Below are positions 1 to 5,736 of a DNA stretch of 5,736 bases, one piece after another. The stretch is from Nevskiaceae bacterium. Lineage in GTDB: Bacteria > Pseudomonadota > Gammaproteobacteria > Steroidobacterales > Steroidobacteraceae. Below the pieces are notes generated by a model. It was not told the DNA's origin. It did not search any database and saw only the letters and a program-made list of their open reading frames with translations. The translations under genes and the position numbers were made by a program. The stretch covers positions 1 to 5,736 of the forward strand of contig JAITMN010000206.1 of the NCBI GenBank assembly GCA_031277355.1, read 5' to 3'. How positions within the stretch are numbered: the first letter of the stretch is position 1; the number at the start of each line of letters is the position of its first letter.

Positions 1-159
1 GAGCTTGCCAAACGTCTGGATCAGCTTGAAGCGCGCATCGAGAAAAGGCTGCTCACCCACGATGAAGCCATCACCGCCATCCTCTCGGCCATCCGCGAAC
101 TGATGAACCCGCCGGAGCCCAAGCGCCGCTCCATCGGCTTTACCGCCGACATCAGCTAA
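1..159 (+). CDS. ORF6N-domain protein, C-terminal fragment (gene starts outside window)
   Basis: An open frame runs from the first base to a TAA stop at 157-159 and gives the last 52 residues of a protein. The sequence begins with a charged, heptad-like stretch (ELAKRLDQLEARIEKRL), continues with HDEAITAILSAIRELM, and ends with PPEPKRRSIGFTADIS. This ending, amphipathic helix then PPEPKRR.IGF, is the characteristic tail of bacterial ORF6N-domain proteins, a phage-derived family with an N-terminal KilA-N-like DNA-binding domain. The DNA-binding domain itself lies left of the window and cannot be checked. The tail probably forms a coiled coil for oligomerisation (inference). These genes often occur singly at variable chromosomal sites and their cellular role is poorly defined. 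It is on the same strand as pilB but separated by 178 bases, so it is probably a separate transcription unit. No convincing terminator follows it. Confidence 0.72.
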   Translation, partial: ELAKRLDQLEARIEKRLLTHDEAITAILSAIRELMNPPEPKRRSIGFTADIS

Positions 160-263
160 CCCAAATGAGCGCCGAAGCGGCGAAACCGCCCCCAACGCCC
201 CGCCACCTGCCGCTTTTGCGAGCCCAGTCACGGGCGGCGGGTCAGGGCTGTGTCAGAATCCCC

Positions 264-281
264 GGCAATTTAACAATTGCC
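264..281. repeat. perfect inverted repeat upstream of pilB, candidate operator
   Basis: GGCAATT at 264-270 and AATTGCC at 275-281 are exact reverse complements separated by four bases (TAAC). This makes an 18-bp dyad in the otherwise GC-rich 160-337 intergenic region. It lies 56 bases upstream of the pilB start and overlaps the -35 element of the promoter candidate described separately. Size and position suit the binding site of a dimeric helix-turn-helix regulator (inference). It could also fold as a 7-bp hairpin, but no T-tract follows, so an intrinsic terminator is unlikely. Confidence 0.45.
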
Positions 282-304
282 TCCGCGCGAACCTTCACTA
301 AACT
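277..304 (+). promoter_or_regulatory. weak sigma70-like promoter candidate for the pilB operon
   Basis: TTGCCT (277-282) and TAAACT (299-304) each match the sigma70 consensus at four of six bases and are separated by 16 bases. Transcription would start near 311 and leave a short leader of about 27 bases before the pilB ATG at 338. An alternative reading is TTAACA (270-275, five of six), but its partner at 18-base spacing, TTCACT (294-299), is poor. I saw no sigma54 -24/-12 element (TGGCAC-N5-TTGC) in this gap. The local AT enrichment and the overlapping inverted repeat make this the best promoter position in the window, but the matches are weak. Confidence 0.3.
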
Positions 305-337
305 GCCCCTTTTCGACAGCCCCTTTCACGCGATCCC

Positions 338-2086
338 ATGAACGAAAACGCTGCCCTGGCCCAAACCACACGTCACGCGGTGCTGCTCTCCGGGCTGCCG
401 CAGCGCTTGGTGCAGGACGGCGTCGTCACCGAGCATGAGGCGCGCACGGCGCTGCTGGCGGCGCGGGAGCGAAAATCCCACTTCGTCACGCAGTTGGTGG
501 CCGCAGGCGCGGCCAAGCCGCGCGACATCGCCGTGGTGGCCTCGATGGACTTCGGCGTGCCGCTGATGGACCTCGACGCGCTGACCATCGACTCCGACGT
601 CACCCGGCTGGTGTCGGAAAAGCTGCTCGCCAAGCATCGCGTGCTGCCGATGTACCGGCGCGGCAAGCGGCTGTTTCTCGGCGTGGCCGATCCCACCGAC
701 CTGCACGCCATCGACGAGATCAAGTTCCAGACCGGCCTGTCGGTAGACGCCATTGTCGTCGAAGACGACAAGCTCCAACGCGCGGTGGACAAAGCCATCG
801 AGCAGTTCGAGGCGCAGGCCAACATGCTGGCGGTCGACGATGAGATGGTCGATCTGCAAGGGCTTGAAATCTCCGGCGGCGATGATCTGGAAGGCGAGGC
901 CAGCGCCACCACCGATGTTGACGACGCGCCCATCGTGCGCTTCGTCAACAAATTGATGCTGGATGCGATTCGTCGCGGCGCTTCAGACCTTCACTTCGAG
1001 CCCTACGAAAAAATCTATCGCGTGCGCTTTCGCATGGACGGCGTGCTGAAGGAAATCGCGCAGCCGCCGGTGCAACTGGCCCCGAAACTCGCTGCACGCC
1101 TGAAGGTGATGGCACGCCTTGATATCGCCGAGCGCAGAGTGCCGCAGGATGGCCGCATCAAGATGCGGCTGTCGAAGAACCGCGCCATCGACTTTCGCGT
1201 GAGCACCTGCCCCACGCTGTACGGCGAAAAAATCGTGATGCGTATTCTCGACCCTTCGCAGGCGATGCTGGGCATCGACGCGCTGGGCTACGAGCCATTC
1301 CAGAAAGACATCTACCTCAAGTGCCTCGCCAAACCTCAGGGCATGATTCTGGTCACCGGGCCCACGGGTTCGGGCAAGACGGTGTCGCTGTACACCGGCC
1401 TCAACATCCTCAATCGCGAAGACACGAACATCTCCACCGCCGAAGACCCGGTGGAAATCAATCTGCCCGGCGTGAATCAGGTGAACGTGAATCCGAAGGT
1501 GGGTTTGACCTTCGCCTCTGCGCTGCGCGCCTTCTTGCGCCAGGACCCCGACGTGGTGATGGTGGGCGAAATTCGTGATCTGGAAACCGCCGAGATTGCG
1601 ATCAAGGCGGCGCAGACGGGCCATCTGGTGCTCTCCACGCTACACACCAACGATGCGCCGCAAACACTCACCCGCCTCGTGGACATGGGCGTGAAGCCTT
1701 ATGCCATCGCCACGTCGGTGAGTCTGATCATCGCGCAGCGTTTGGCGCGGCGGCTGTGCGTGCATTGCAAGCAGCCCATCGACGTGCCCGCCGAAGCGCT
1801 GCGCAAGGAAGGCTTTCCCGATGAGGAAATCGCCAGAGGCTTTCAGGTCTTCGCGCCGAAGGGTTGCAATCACTGCACCGATGGCTACAAGGGCCGCATG
1901 GGCATCTATCAGGTGATGCCGGTGACTGAAGAGATCGGTCATCTGATCATGACGGGCGGCAACGCGATGGAAATCACCGCGTCGGCCAAGGCCAGCGGTG
2001 TGTGGGACTTGCGGCGGGCGGGGCTTGCCAAAGTATCCGCAGGGCTCACCAGCCTGGAAGAAATCAACAGCGTGACGATTGACTAA
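338..2086 (+). CDS. pilB: PilB, type IV pilus assembly (extension) ATPase
   Basis: PilB is the cytoplasmic hexameric ATPase that drives pilin polymerisation through the platform protein PilC. The 582-residue length fits the family. Residues about 45-155 form the GspE/MshE-type N-terminal domain, including RVLPMYRRGKRLFLGVADPT at 101-120. Residues about 195-575 are the secretion ATPase core: ASDLHFEP 215-222, Walker A GPTGSGKT 341-348, Asp box STAEDPVE 366-373, Walker B region RQDPDVVMVGEIRD 401-414, and His box GHLVLSTLHTNDA 428-440. Zinc-binding cysteines are C474, C477, C510 and C513. All catalytic motifs are intact. The ATG at 338 is preferred because the N-terminus then begins in the style of other PilB proteins (SGLPQRLVQDGVVTEHEA), although no Shine-Dalgarno sequence is visible upstream. 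The adjacent pilC and pilD identify it as PilB rather than the type II secretion ATPase GspE or the retraction ATPases PilT/PilU, which lack the large N-terminal domain. Confidence 0.96.
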   Translation: MNENAALAQTTRHAVLLSGLPQRLVQDGVVTEHEARTALLAARERKSHFVTQLVAAGAAKPRDIAVVASMDFGVPLMDLDALTIDSDVTRLVSEKLLAKHRVLPMYRRGKRLFLGVADPTDLHAIDEIKFQTGLSVDAIVVEDDKLQRAVDKAIEQFEAQANMLAVDDEMVDLQGLEISGGDDLEGEASATTDVDDAPIVRFVNKLMLDAIRRGASDLHFEPYEKIYRVRFRMDGVLKEIAQPPVQLAPKLAARLKVMARLDIAERRVPQDGRIKMRLSKNRAIDFRVSTCPTLYGEKIVMRILDPSQAMLGIDALGYEPFQKDIYLKCLAKPQGMILVTGPTGSGKTVSLYTGLNILNREDTNISTAEDPVEINLPGVNQVNVNPKVGLTFASALRAFLRQDPDVVMVGEIRDLETAEIAIKAAQTGHLVLSTLHTNDAPQTLTRLVDMGVKPYAIATSVSLIIAQRLARRLCVHCKQPIDVPAEALRKEGFPDEEIARGFQVFAPKGCNHCTDGYKGRMGIYQVMPVTEEIGHLIMTGGNAMEITASAKASGVWDLRRAGLAKVSAGLTSLEEINSVTID

Positions 2087-2101
2087 GGGCGACTGAAGAA
2101 C

Positions 2102-3334
2102 ATGGCGCAATCCAGCACCGCGATACGCACGATCAAACGCGACACGGCCTACGTTTGGGAAGGGCGCGACAAGCGCGGCAAGATCGTCAAGGGCAAGACG
2201 CTGGCCAAGGACGAACCCTCGCTGCGCGCGGAACTGCGCCGTCAGGGCGTTGCGGCGAGCCGCATCCGCAAGCAGCCGCAACGCGGCCGTGGCGGCAAGG
2301 TCACGCCGGGCGACATCGCGATATTCAGCCGCCAGTTGGCAACGATGCTGGCGGCGGGCATTCCGCTGGTGCAGTCGTTCGAGATCGTCGGCGCAGGTCA
2401 CGACAAGCCGGCGATGCAGCGGCTGATTCTCGACATCAAGGCCGATGTGGAAGGCGGCATGTCGCTGCACGAAGCGCTGGCCCGCAGGCCGCTGCAGTTC
2501 GACGATCTGTATGTGAATCTGGTGGAAGCCGGCGAACAGGCCGGTGCGCTCGAAGGCATGCTCGACAAGGTCGCCACCTACAAGGAAAAAACCGAAGCGT
2601 TGAAGAAGAAGGTGAAGAAAGCCCTCTTCTATCCCACGGCGGTGCTGATCGTGGCCATCATCGTCACGATCATTCTGCTGGTATTCGTGATCCCGACGTT
2701 TGAAGGATTGTTCAAGGACTTCGGCGCTGATCTGCCCGCTTTCACGCGGATGGTCATTGATCTGTCGCAGGCCATTCGCTCCAAGACCGGCATCGTGTTG
2801 GCGCTGGCGCTGCTCGCGGGCGGCTATGCTTTCTTCTACTTCAAGAAGCGCTCGCGGCGCATGCGCAGAACGCTCGATCAGCTCTCGCTGAGGATACCCA
2901 TCATCGGCCCCATCCTGAACAAGTCGGCCATTGCGCGTTTTGCGCGCACGCTGTCCACGATGTTCGCCGCCGGTGTGCCGTTGGTGGAGGCGATGGAATC
3001 GGTGGCCGGCGCCACCGGCAATGTGGTGTACGAAAACGCCACGCTGGCGATGCGCGATGAAGTCGCCACCGGCACGCGGCTGCAACGGGCGATGGAGAAC
3101 GTCAATCTGTTCCCGAACATGGTGATTCAAATGATCGCGGTGGGCGAGGAAGCCGGCGCGCTCGATGAGATGTCGGGCAAGGTCGCCACGTTCTACGAAG
3201 CCGAAGTCGATAACTCGGTGGATGCGATGTCGAGCCTGCTCGAACCGCTGATCATGGCGGTGCTCGGCGTGCTGGTGGGTGGCCTCGTCATCGCGATGTA
3301 CCTGCCCATCTTCAAGCTCGGCCAGGTTGTGTGA
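2102..3334 (+). CDS. pilC: PilC, type IV pilus inner-membrane platform protein
   Basis: PilC is the polytopic inner-membrane protein on which PilB acts to insert pilins into the growing fibre. The protein is 410 residues, usual for the family. An N-terminal cytoplasmic segment (YVWEGRDKRGKIVKGK, 17-32) precedes two T2SSF domains, about 70-196 and 273-398. The internal duplication is visible: FSRQLATMLAAGIPLV (75-90) matches FARTLSTMFAAGVPLV (280-295), and the EAGEQAGALEGMLDKVATY motif (142-160) matches VGEEAGALDEMSGKVATFY (347-365). Predicted membrane helices lie at about 178-198, 229-247 and 381-402. The ATG at 2102 is 15 bases after the pilB stop, with a weak GAAG (2095-2098) close upstream. 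The gene ends in a four-base overlap with pilD. Type II secretion GspF is the alternative, excluded by the gene context. Confidence 0.96.
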   Translation: MAQSSTAIRTIKRDTAYVWEGRDKRGKIVKGKTLAKDEPSLRAELRRQGVAASRIRKQPQRGRGGKVTPGDIAIFSRQLATMLAAGIPLVQSFEIVGAGHDKPAMQRLILDIKADVEGGMSLHEALARRPLQFDDLYVNLVEAGEQAGALEGMLDKVATYKEKTEALKKKVKKALFYPTAVLIVAIIVTIILLVFVIPTFEGLFKDFGADLPAFTRMVIDLSQAIRSKTGIVLALALLAGGYAFFYFKKRSRRMRRTLDQLSLRIPIIGPILNKSAIARFARTLSTMFAAGVPLVEAMESVAGATGNVVYENATLAMRDEVATGTRLQRAMENVNLFPNMVIQMIAVGEEAGALDEMSGKVATFYEAEVDNSVDAMSSLLEPLIMAVLGVLVGGLVIAMYLPIFKLGQVV

Positions 3335-4230
3335 TCGCACTGCTGTCGCAGTCGCCGCCGCTGTTCATCGGCGTCGTCTTCGTGCTGGGGCTGCTGGTGG
3401 GCAGCTTCCTGAATGTGGTGATTCATCGCGTGCCGGTGATGCTGGAACGGGCATGGCGGCGCGAATTGGCTTCGCTCGATGATGACAAGGGCAACGCAAC
3501 GCCGCCGCCCGATGAACCGCGCTACGACTTGATCCGCCCCGCATCGGCTTGCCCCGGTTGCCGCGCGCCGATTCGCGCGTGGCAGAACATTCCGGTGCTG
3601 AGCTATCTGATGCTCAAAGGCCGCTGCGCCAACTGCAAGCGGCCCATCGGGCTTCGCTATCCCATCATCGAACTGCTCACGGCGGTGATGTCGGCGGTGG
3701 TGGCGTGGAAGCTGGGTTTTGGTTGGGCCGCCGCCGCCGGGTTGGTGTTCACCTGGATGCTGATTGCGCTGGCCTTCATCGACATCGACACGCAATTGCT
3801 GCCCGACAGCCTCACGCTGCCGCTGCTGTGGATTGGCCTCGCCTGCGCGCTGTGGCTGCCGCAGGTTGCCGGCGCGCGCTTGCCGGTGGACCTTCGCGAT
3901 GCGCTGATCGGCGCGATTGCCGGGTACCTGAGTCTGTGGCTGGTGTATCACCTGTTTCGTCTGGTCACCGGCAAGGAAGGCATGGGCTTTGGCGATTTCA
4001 AACTGCTGGCGGCGCTGGGCGCGTGGCTGGGCTGGCAGATGTTGCTGCCGGTGATCCTTGGCGCGGCGGGCGTCGGCGCTGTGGTGGGGCTTATCGCCAT
4101 CGTGCTGCGCAAACGCGAAACCGGCGTGCCGATGGCCTTCGGGCCTTATCTGGCGGCGGCGGGCTGGCTGATGCTGGTGATCGGGCCGGAGTTGGTCAGC
4201 CGCTATCTGTCGCTGTATGGCCCGCGCTGA
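3331..4230 (+). CDS. pilD: PilD, type IV prepilin peptidase / N-methyltransferase
   Basis: PilD is the bifunctional integral-membrane aspartic protease that removes the leader peptide of type IV prepilins and pseudopilins and N-methylates the new terminus. The 299-residue product shows GLLVGSFLNVVIHRVP (20-35), the methyltransferase-associated zinc site with paired cysteines C74/C77 and C99/C102, and the two catalytic aspartate motifs: FIDIDTQLLPD (149-159, D151 with D153 nearby) and GMGFGDFK (217-224, D222). Several hydrophobic segments cover the C-terminal two thirds. All signature residues are present, so both activities are expected. The start is GTG at 3331, overlapping the pilC stop as GTGA, with AGG at 3324-3326 as a weak ribosome site inside pilC. 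This suggests translational coupling. Its 3' end overlaps coaE by 14 bases. PilD may also serve a type II secretion system elsewhere in the genome. Confidence 0.96.
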   Translation: MIALLSQSPPLFIGVVFVLGLLVGSFLNVVIHRVPVMLERAWRRELASLDDDKGNATPPPDEPRYDLIRPASACPGCRAPIRAWQNIPVLSYLMLKGRCANCKRPIGLRYPIIELLTAVMSAVVAWKLGFGWAAAAGLVFTWMLIALAFIDIDTQLLPDSLTLPLLWIGLACALWLPQVAGARLPVDLRDALIGAIAGYLSLWLVYHLFRLVTGKEGMGFGDFKLLAALGAWLGWQMLLPVILGAAGVGAVVGLIAIVLRKRETGVPMAFGPYLAAAGWLMLVIGPELVSRYLSLYGPR

Positions 4231-4846
4231 ACGCGGCGCGCGTGTTCCGCGCATCGCGCTGACGGGCGGCATCGCCAGCGGCAAGTCCACGGTGGCGCGG
4301 CTGTTCGAAACGCTCGGCGCGCGGCTGATCGACACGGATCACATCGCCCGCGAGGTGGTGCGGCCCGGAACGCCCGGGCTGCAAGCGATCATCGAGCGTT
4401 TCGGCGAAGGCGTGCTGGCGGAGGATGGCAGCCTGAACCGCGCCGCGCTGCGCGCGTTGGTGTTTGCCGACGCCGCCGCGCGAGCGGACCTCGAAGCGAT
4501 ACTGCATCCGCGCATCCGCGACGAAGTGGACGCGCGTTCGGCCACTCTGGGCGGTCCGTATCAATTGATCGCGGTGCCGCTGCTGGCCGAGACCCTCACG
4601 CAGCATCGCTACGACCGCGTGCTCGTGGTGGACTGCGACCCCGCGCAACAACTCACGCGCCTGATGCAGCGCGATGGCATCGACGCCACCGCCGCGCAGC
4701 GTATTCTCGACGCGCAGGCCACGCGGGCGCAGCGGCTTGCCATTGCCGATGATGTGATTCTCAACGATGGTGAGGTGTCGCATCTGGCCGCGCAGGTGGA
4801 AAGGCTGCATTGGGCTTACCTCCAGACGGCTGGTTATGCACAATAG
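4217..4846 (+). CDS. coaE: CoaE, dephospho-CoA kinase
   Basis: CoaE catalyses the last step of coenzyme A synthesis, the ATP-dependent phosphorylation of the 3'-hydroxyl of dephospho-CoA, in the cytoplasm. The 209-residue length is normal. Motifs seen are the P-loop GGIASGKST (17-25), the DTD pair (D39, D41) at the position of the usual DAD/DTD substrate-site motif, LHPRI (96-100), VPLLAE (120-125, more often VPLLFE), the lid QRD (151-153), and AQATRAQRLAIADDVILNDG (166-185). Only the ATG at 4217 is a reasonable start: no in-frame ATG, GTG or TTG lies between it and the P-loop. This gives about ten residues more before the core than the E. coli enzyme has. The start lies inside the last 14 bases of pilD in another frame, pointing to coupled translation. 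Placement of coaE directly after pilD is common in Gammaproteobacteria. Confidence 0.95.
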   Translation: MARAERGARVPRIALTGGIASGKSTVARLFETLGARLIDTDHIAREVVRPGTPGLQAIIERFGEGVLAEDGSLNRAALRALVFADAAARADLEAILHPRIRDEVDARSATLGGPYQLIAVPLLAETLTQHRYDRVLVVDCDPAQQLTRLMQRDGIDATAAQRILDAQATRAQRLAIADDVILNDGEVSHLAAQVERLHWAYLQTAGYAQ

Positions 4847-4850
4847 GCCG

Positions 4851-5651
4851 ATGTCACAGGAAGATCACGCAGAACCCGAAGCCGGCGCAACGACGCTGAT
4901 GTTCGAGCAGCCGCTGAACGAGCGGATGCGCACGCTGCTGCGCCTGGACTATCTCTACAATCAGGCGCTGTACCACAACGAGAAAGCCTCGCAGTGGGGC
5001 AGCCGCGCGGCGGTGGCGAGCCTGATCGACATTCTGGCGATCACCACGCGCACCGACGTGCGTTCGGAAGTGCTGAAGGAAATCGAGCGCCATCTGGCGC
5101 AATTGCAGAAATTCGAGACCAAACCCGGCGTGGACATGGCGCGGCTCGGCGCGCTGACCAGCAACCTGACGCGCCTGCGCAGTGCGTTGTCCGCTGCCGG
5201 CGCGGCCTATCTGCAACCGCTGCGCGACTCGGAGTTCCTCGCGGCCATCAAGCATCGCAGCGCAATTCCGGGCGGCACCTGCGAGTTTGATCTGCCCGAT
5301 TACTACTTCTGGCTCAACCAGGACGCCGCGCAGCGCAGTCAGGCGTTCAGCCAGTGGCTGGCGCTGCTGCGGCCGCTGTGCGATGCGGTGGCCGAAGTGC
5401 TGTGGCTGACGCGCCAGAACGGGCATGGCCGCAAGGAAACCGCCGCAGGCGGCACGTTCACGATCAATTTCGACCGCGACACGCCGCTGCAATTGCTGCG
5501 CATCTGCCTGCCGGCCGAAGCCGGCCTGTATCCGGAGATCAGCGGCAGTCACCATCGTTGCAGCGTGCGTTTTTTACAATGGAATGGGCTGTCGGCGCGG
5601 GCCACGCAGACCGATAGCGACGTGCCGTTTCAATTGATTACCTGCTGCTGA
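4851..5651 (+). CDS. zapD: ZapD, FtsZ-ring-associated cell division protein
   Basis: ZapD (YacF) is a cytoplasmic protein that cross-links FtsZ filaments and stabilises the Z-ring. From ATG 4851 the product is 266 residues, against 247 in E. coli. Family landmarks are FEQPLNERMRTLLRLDYL (18-35), the helical segment RSEVLKEIERHLAQLQKF (71-88), KHRSAIPGGTCEFDLPDY (134-151), RLCL-type strand LLRICLPAEAGLYPEISG (215-232), and a C-terminus ending QLITCC, comparable to the E. coli ending FELACC. The frame stays open upstream to an ATG at 4767, but that extension lies inside coaE and has no family resemblance. ATG 4851, four bases after the coaE stop, leaves a short acidic N-terminal extension (MSQEDHAEPEAG). 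ATG 4836, overlapping coaE by 11 bases, is a second option. Ribosome sites for both are weak. The start is the only uncertain part. Confidence 0.94.
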   Translation: MSQEDHAEPEAGATTLMFEQPLNERMRTLLRLDYLYNQALYHNEKASQWGSRAAVASLIDILAITTRTDVRSEVLKEIERHLAQLQKFETKPGVDMARLGALTSNLTRLRSALSAAGAAYLQPLRDSEFLAAIKHRSAIPGGTCEFDLPDYYFWLNQDAAQRSQAFSQWLALLRPLCDAVAEVLWLTRQNGHGRKETAAGGTFTINFDRDTPLQLLRICLPAEAGLYPEISGSHHRCSVRFLQWNGLSARATQTDSDVPFQLITCC

Positions 5652-5736
5652 TGCCCGGCAGCGCGCCAACGCCCATCGTGAAATGCCCCTCCTGCCAGAA
5701 GCAGGTGGCGTGGATCGAAAGCTCGCGCTGGCGGCC
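5651..5736 (+). CDS. yacG: YacG, DNA gyrase inhibitor (N-terminal part, cut by window end)
   Basis: Twenty-eight complete codons are visible and read MPGSAPTPIVKCPSCQKQVA followed by WIESSRWR. The IVKCPSC motif (C12, C15), an aromatic residue after the lysine/valine pair, and an R at the point where the family continues with RPFCS..C match YacG. YacG is a very small (about 65-residue) zinc protein that binds GyrB and inhibits DNA gyrase. The second half of the zinc site (C-x3-C) lies beyond the window. The start codon ATG shares its first base with the zapD stop (TGATG), so translation is probably coupled to zapD. No independent ribosome site is visible. The gene is too short here for an ORF caller but the identification is supported by its usual place after zapD. 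The short N-terminal extension before VKCPSC is ordinary. Confidence 0.9.
   Translation, partial: MPGSAPTPIVKCPSCQKQVAWIESSRWR

Noticed and set aside
170..182. CGCCG-AAG-CGGCG hairpin after the ORF6N stop, as a terminator
   Set aside because: The stem is only five base pairs and no T-tract follows, and the surrounding bases offer a competing hairpin (177-189). It is too weak to call an intrinsic terminator.
2327..3190. Repeated protein motifs within pilC suggesting a recent duplication or recombination
   Set aside because: Two homologous T2SSF domains are normal for the whole PilC/GspF family, and the duplication is ancient.
1640..3340. A 566-codon open frame on the minus strand opposite all of pilC and the end of pilB
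   Set aside because: Its translation is dominated by H, R, Q, D and A without any recognisable domain, as expected for the complement of a GC-rich gene with strong third-position bias. The + strand encodes unmistakable PilC and PilB there.
3193..4335. A 380-codon minus-strand frame opposite pilD
   Set aside because: It has the same low-information H/R/Q-rich composition and no family resemblance, while the opposite strand has complete PilD motifs.
4767..4850. Upstream extension of zapD to the ATG at 4767
   Set aside because: The extension lies inside coaE in another frame, has no ZapD similarity and no ribosome site. The family length favours a start at 4851 or 4836.
5570..5580. T6 run followed by TACAAT in zapD, as a frameshift site or an internal promoter for yacG
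   Set aside because: The zapD frame continues through it with family-like sequence (SVRFLQWN to the CC terminus), so there is no frameshift. The -10-like TACAAT has no -35 partner at 16-18 bases and no extended -10 TG.

Overview
The window is GC-rich and densely coded. It carries the core type IV pilus assembly genes pilB-pilC-pilD, followed by coaE, zapD and the start of yacG, all on the + strand. This gene order is typical of Gammaproteobacteria, and the run coaE-zapD-yacG after pilD is a familiar chromosomal arrangement. The wording of the ZapD protein (an IPGGTCEFDLPDY segment and a C-terminus ending in two cysteines) looks to me most like Xanthomonadales/Nevskiales-type gammaproteobacteria. 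That placement is an impression from memory, not a computed one.

Layout: positions 1-159 hold the C-terminal end of a gene entering from the left, recognisable as the tail of an ORF6N-domain (phage-type, KilA-N-related) protein. Positions 160-337 are non-coding and contain a perfect 7-bp-arm inverted repeat (264-281) and a weak sigma70-like promoter candidate in front of pilB. PilB (338-2086) is the pilus extension ATPase, PilC (2102-3334) the inner-membrane platform protein, and PilD (3331-4230) the prepilin peptidase/N-methyltransferase. CoaE (4217-4846) is dephospho-CoA kinase, ZapD (about 4851-5651) an FtsZ-ring-associated protein, and YacG (5651 to the window end, truncated) a small zinc-binding DNA gyrase inhibitor.

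From pilB to yacG no gap exceeds 15 bases and three junctions overlap (4, 14 and 1 bases), so the six genes probably form one operon with translational coupling. PilB powers pilin polymerisation through PilC, and PilD matures the prepilins. The three downstream genes are housekeeping functions (coenzyme A synthesis, cell division, gyrase control) that share the transcript but not the pathway. No major pilin gene (pilA) is present in the window.

All key catalytic and metal-binding residues are intact in the complete genes. I found no frameshifts, insertion sequences, CRISPR arrays or RNA genes. This is essentially an ordinary conserved chromosomal locus. The points worth a second look are the inverted repeat before pilB, the ORF6N neighbour where a pilin might have been, and the tight coupling of pilus and housekeeping genes.
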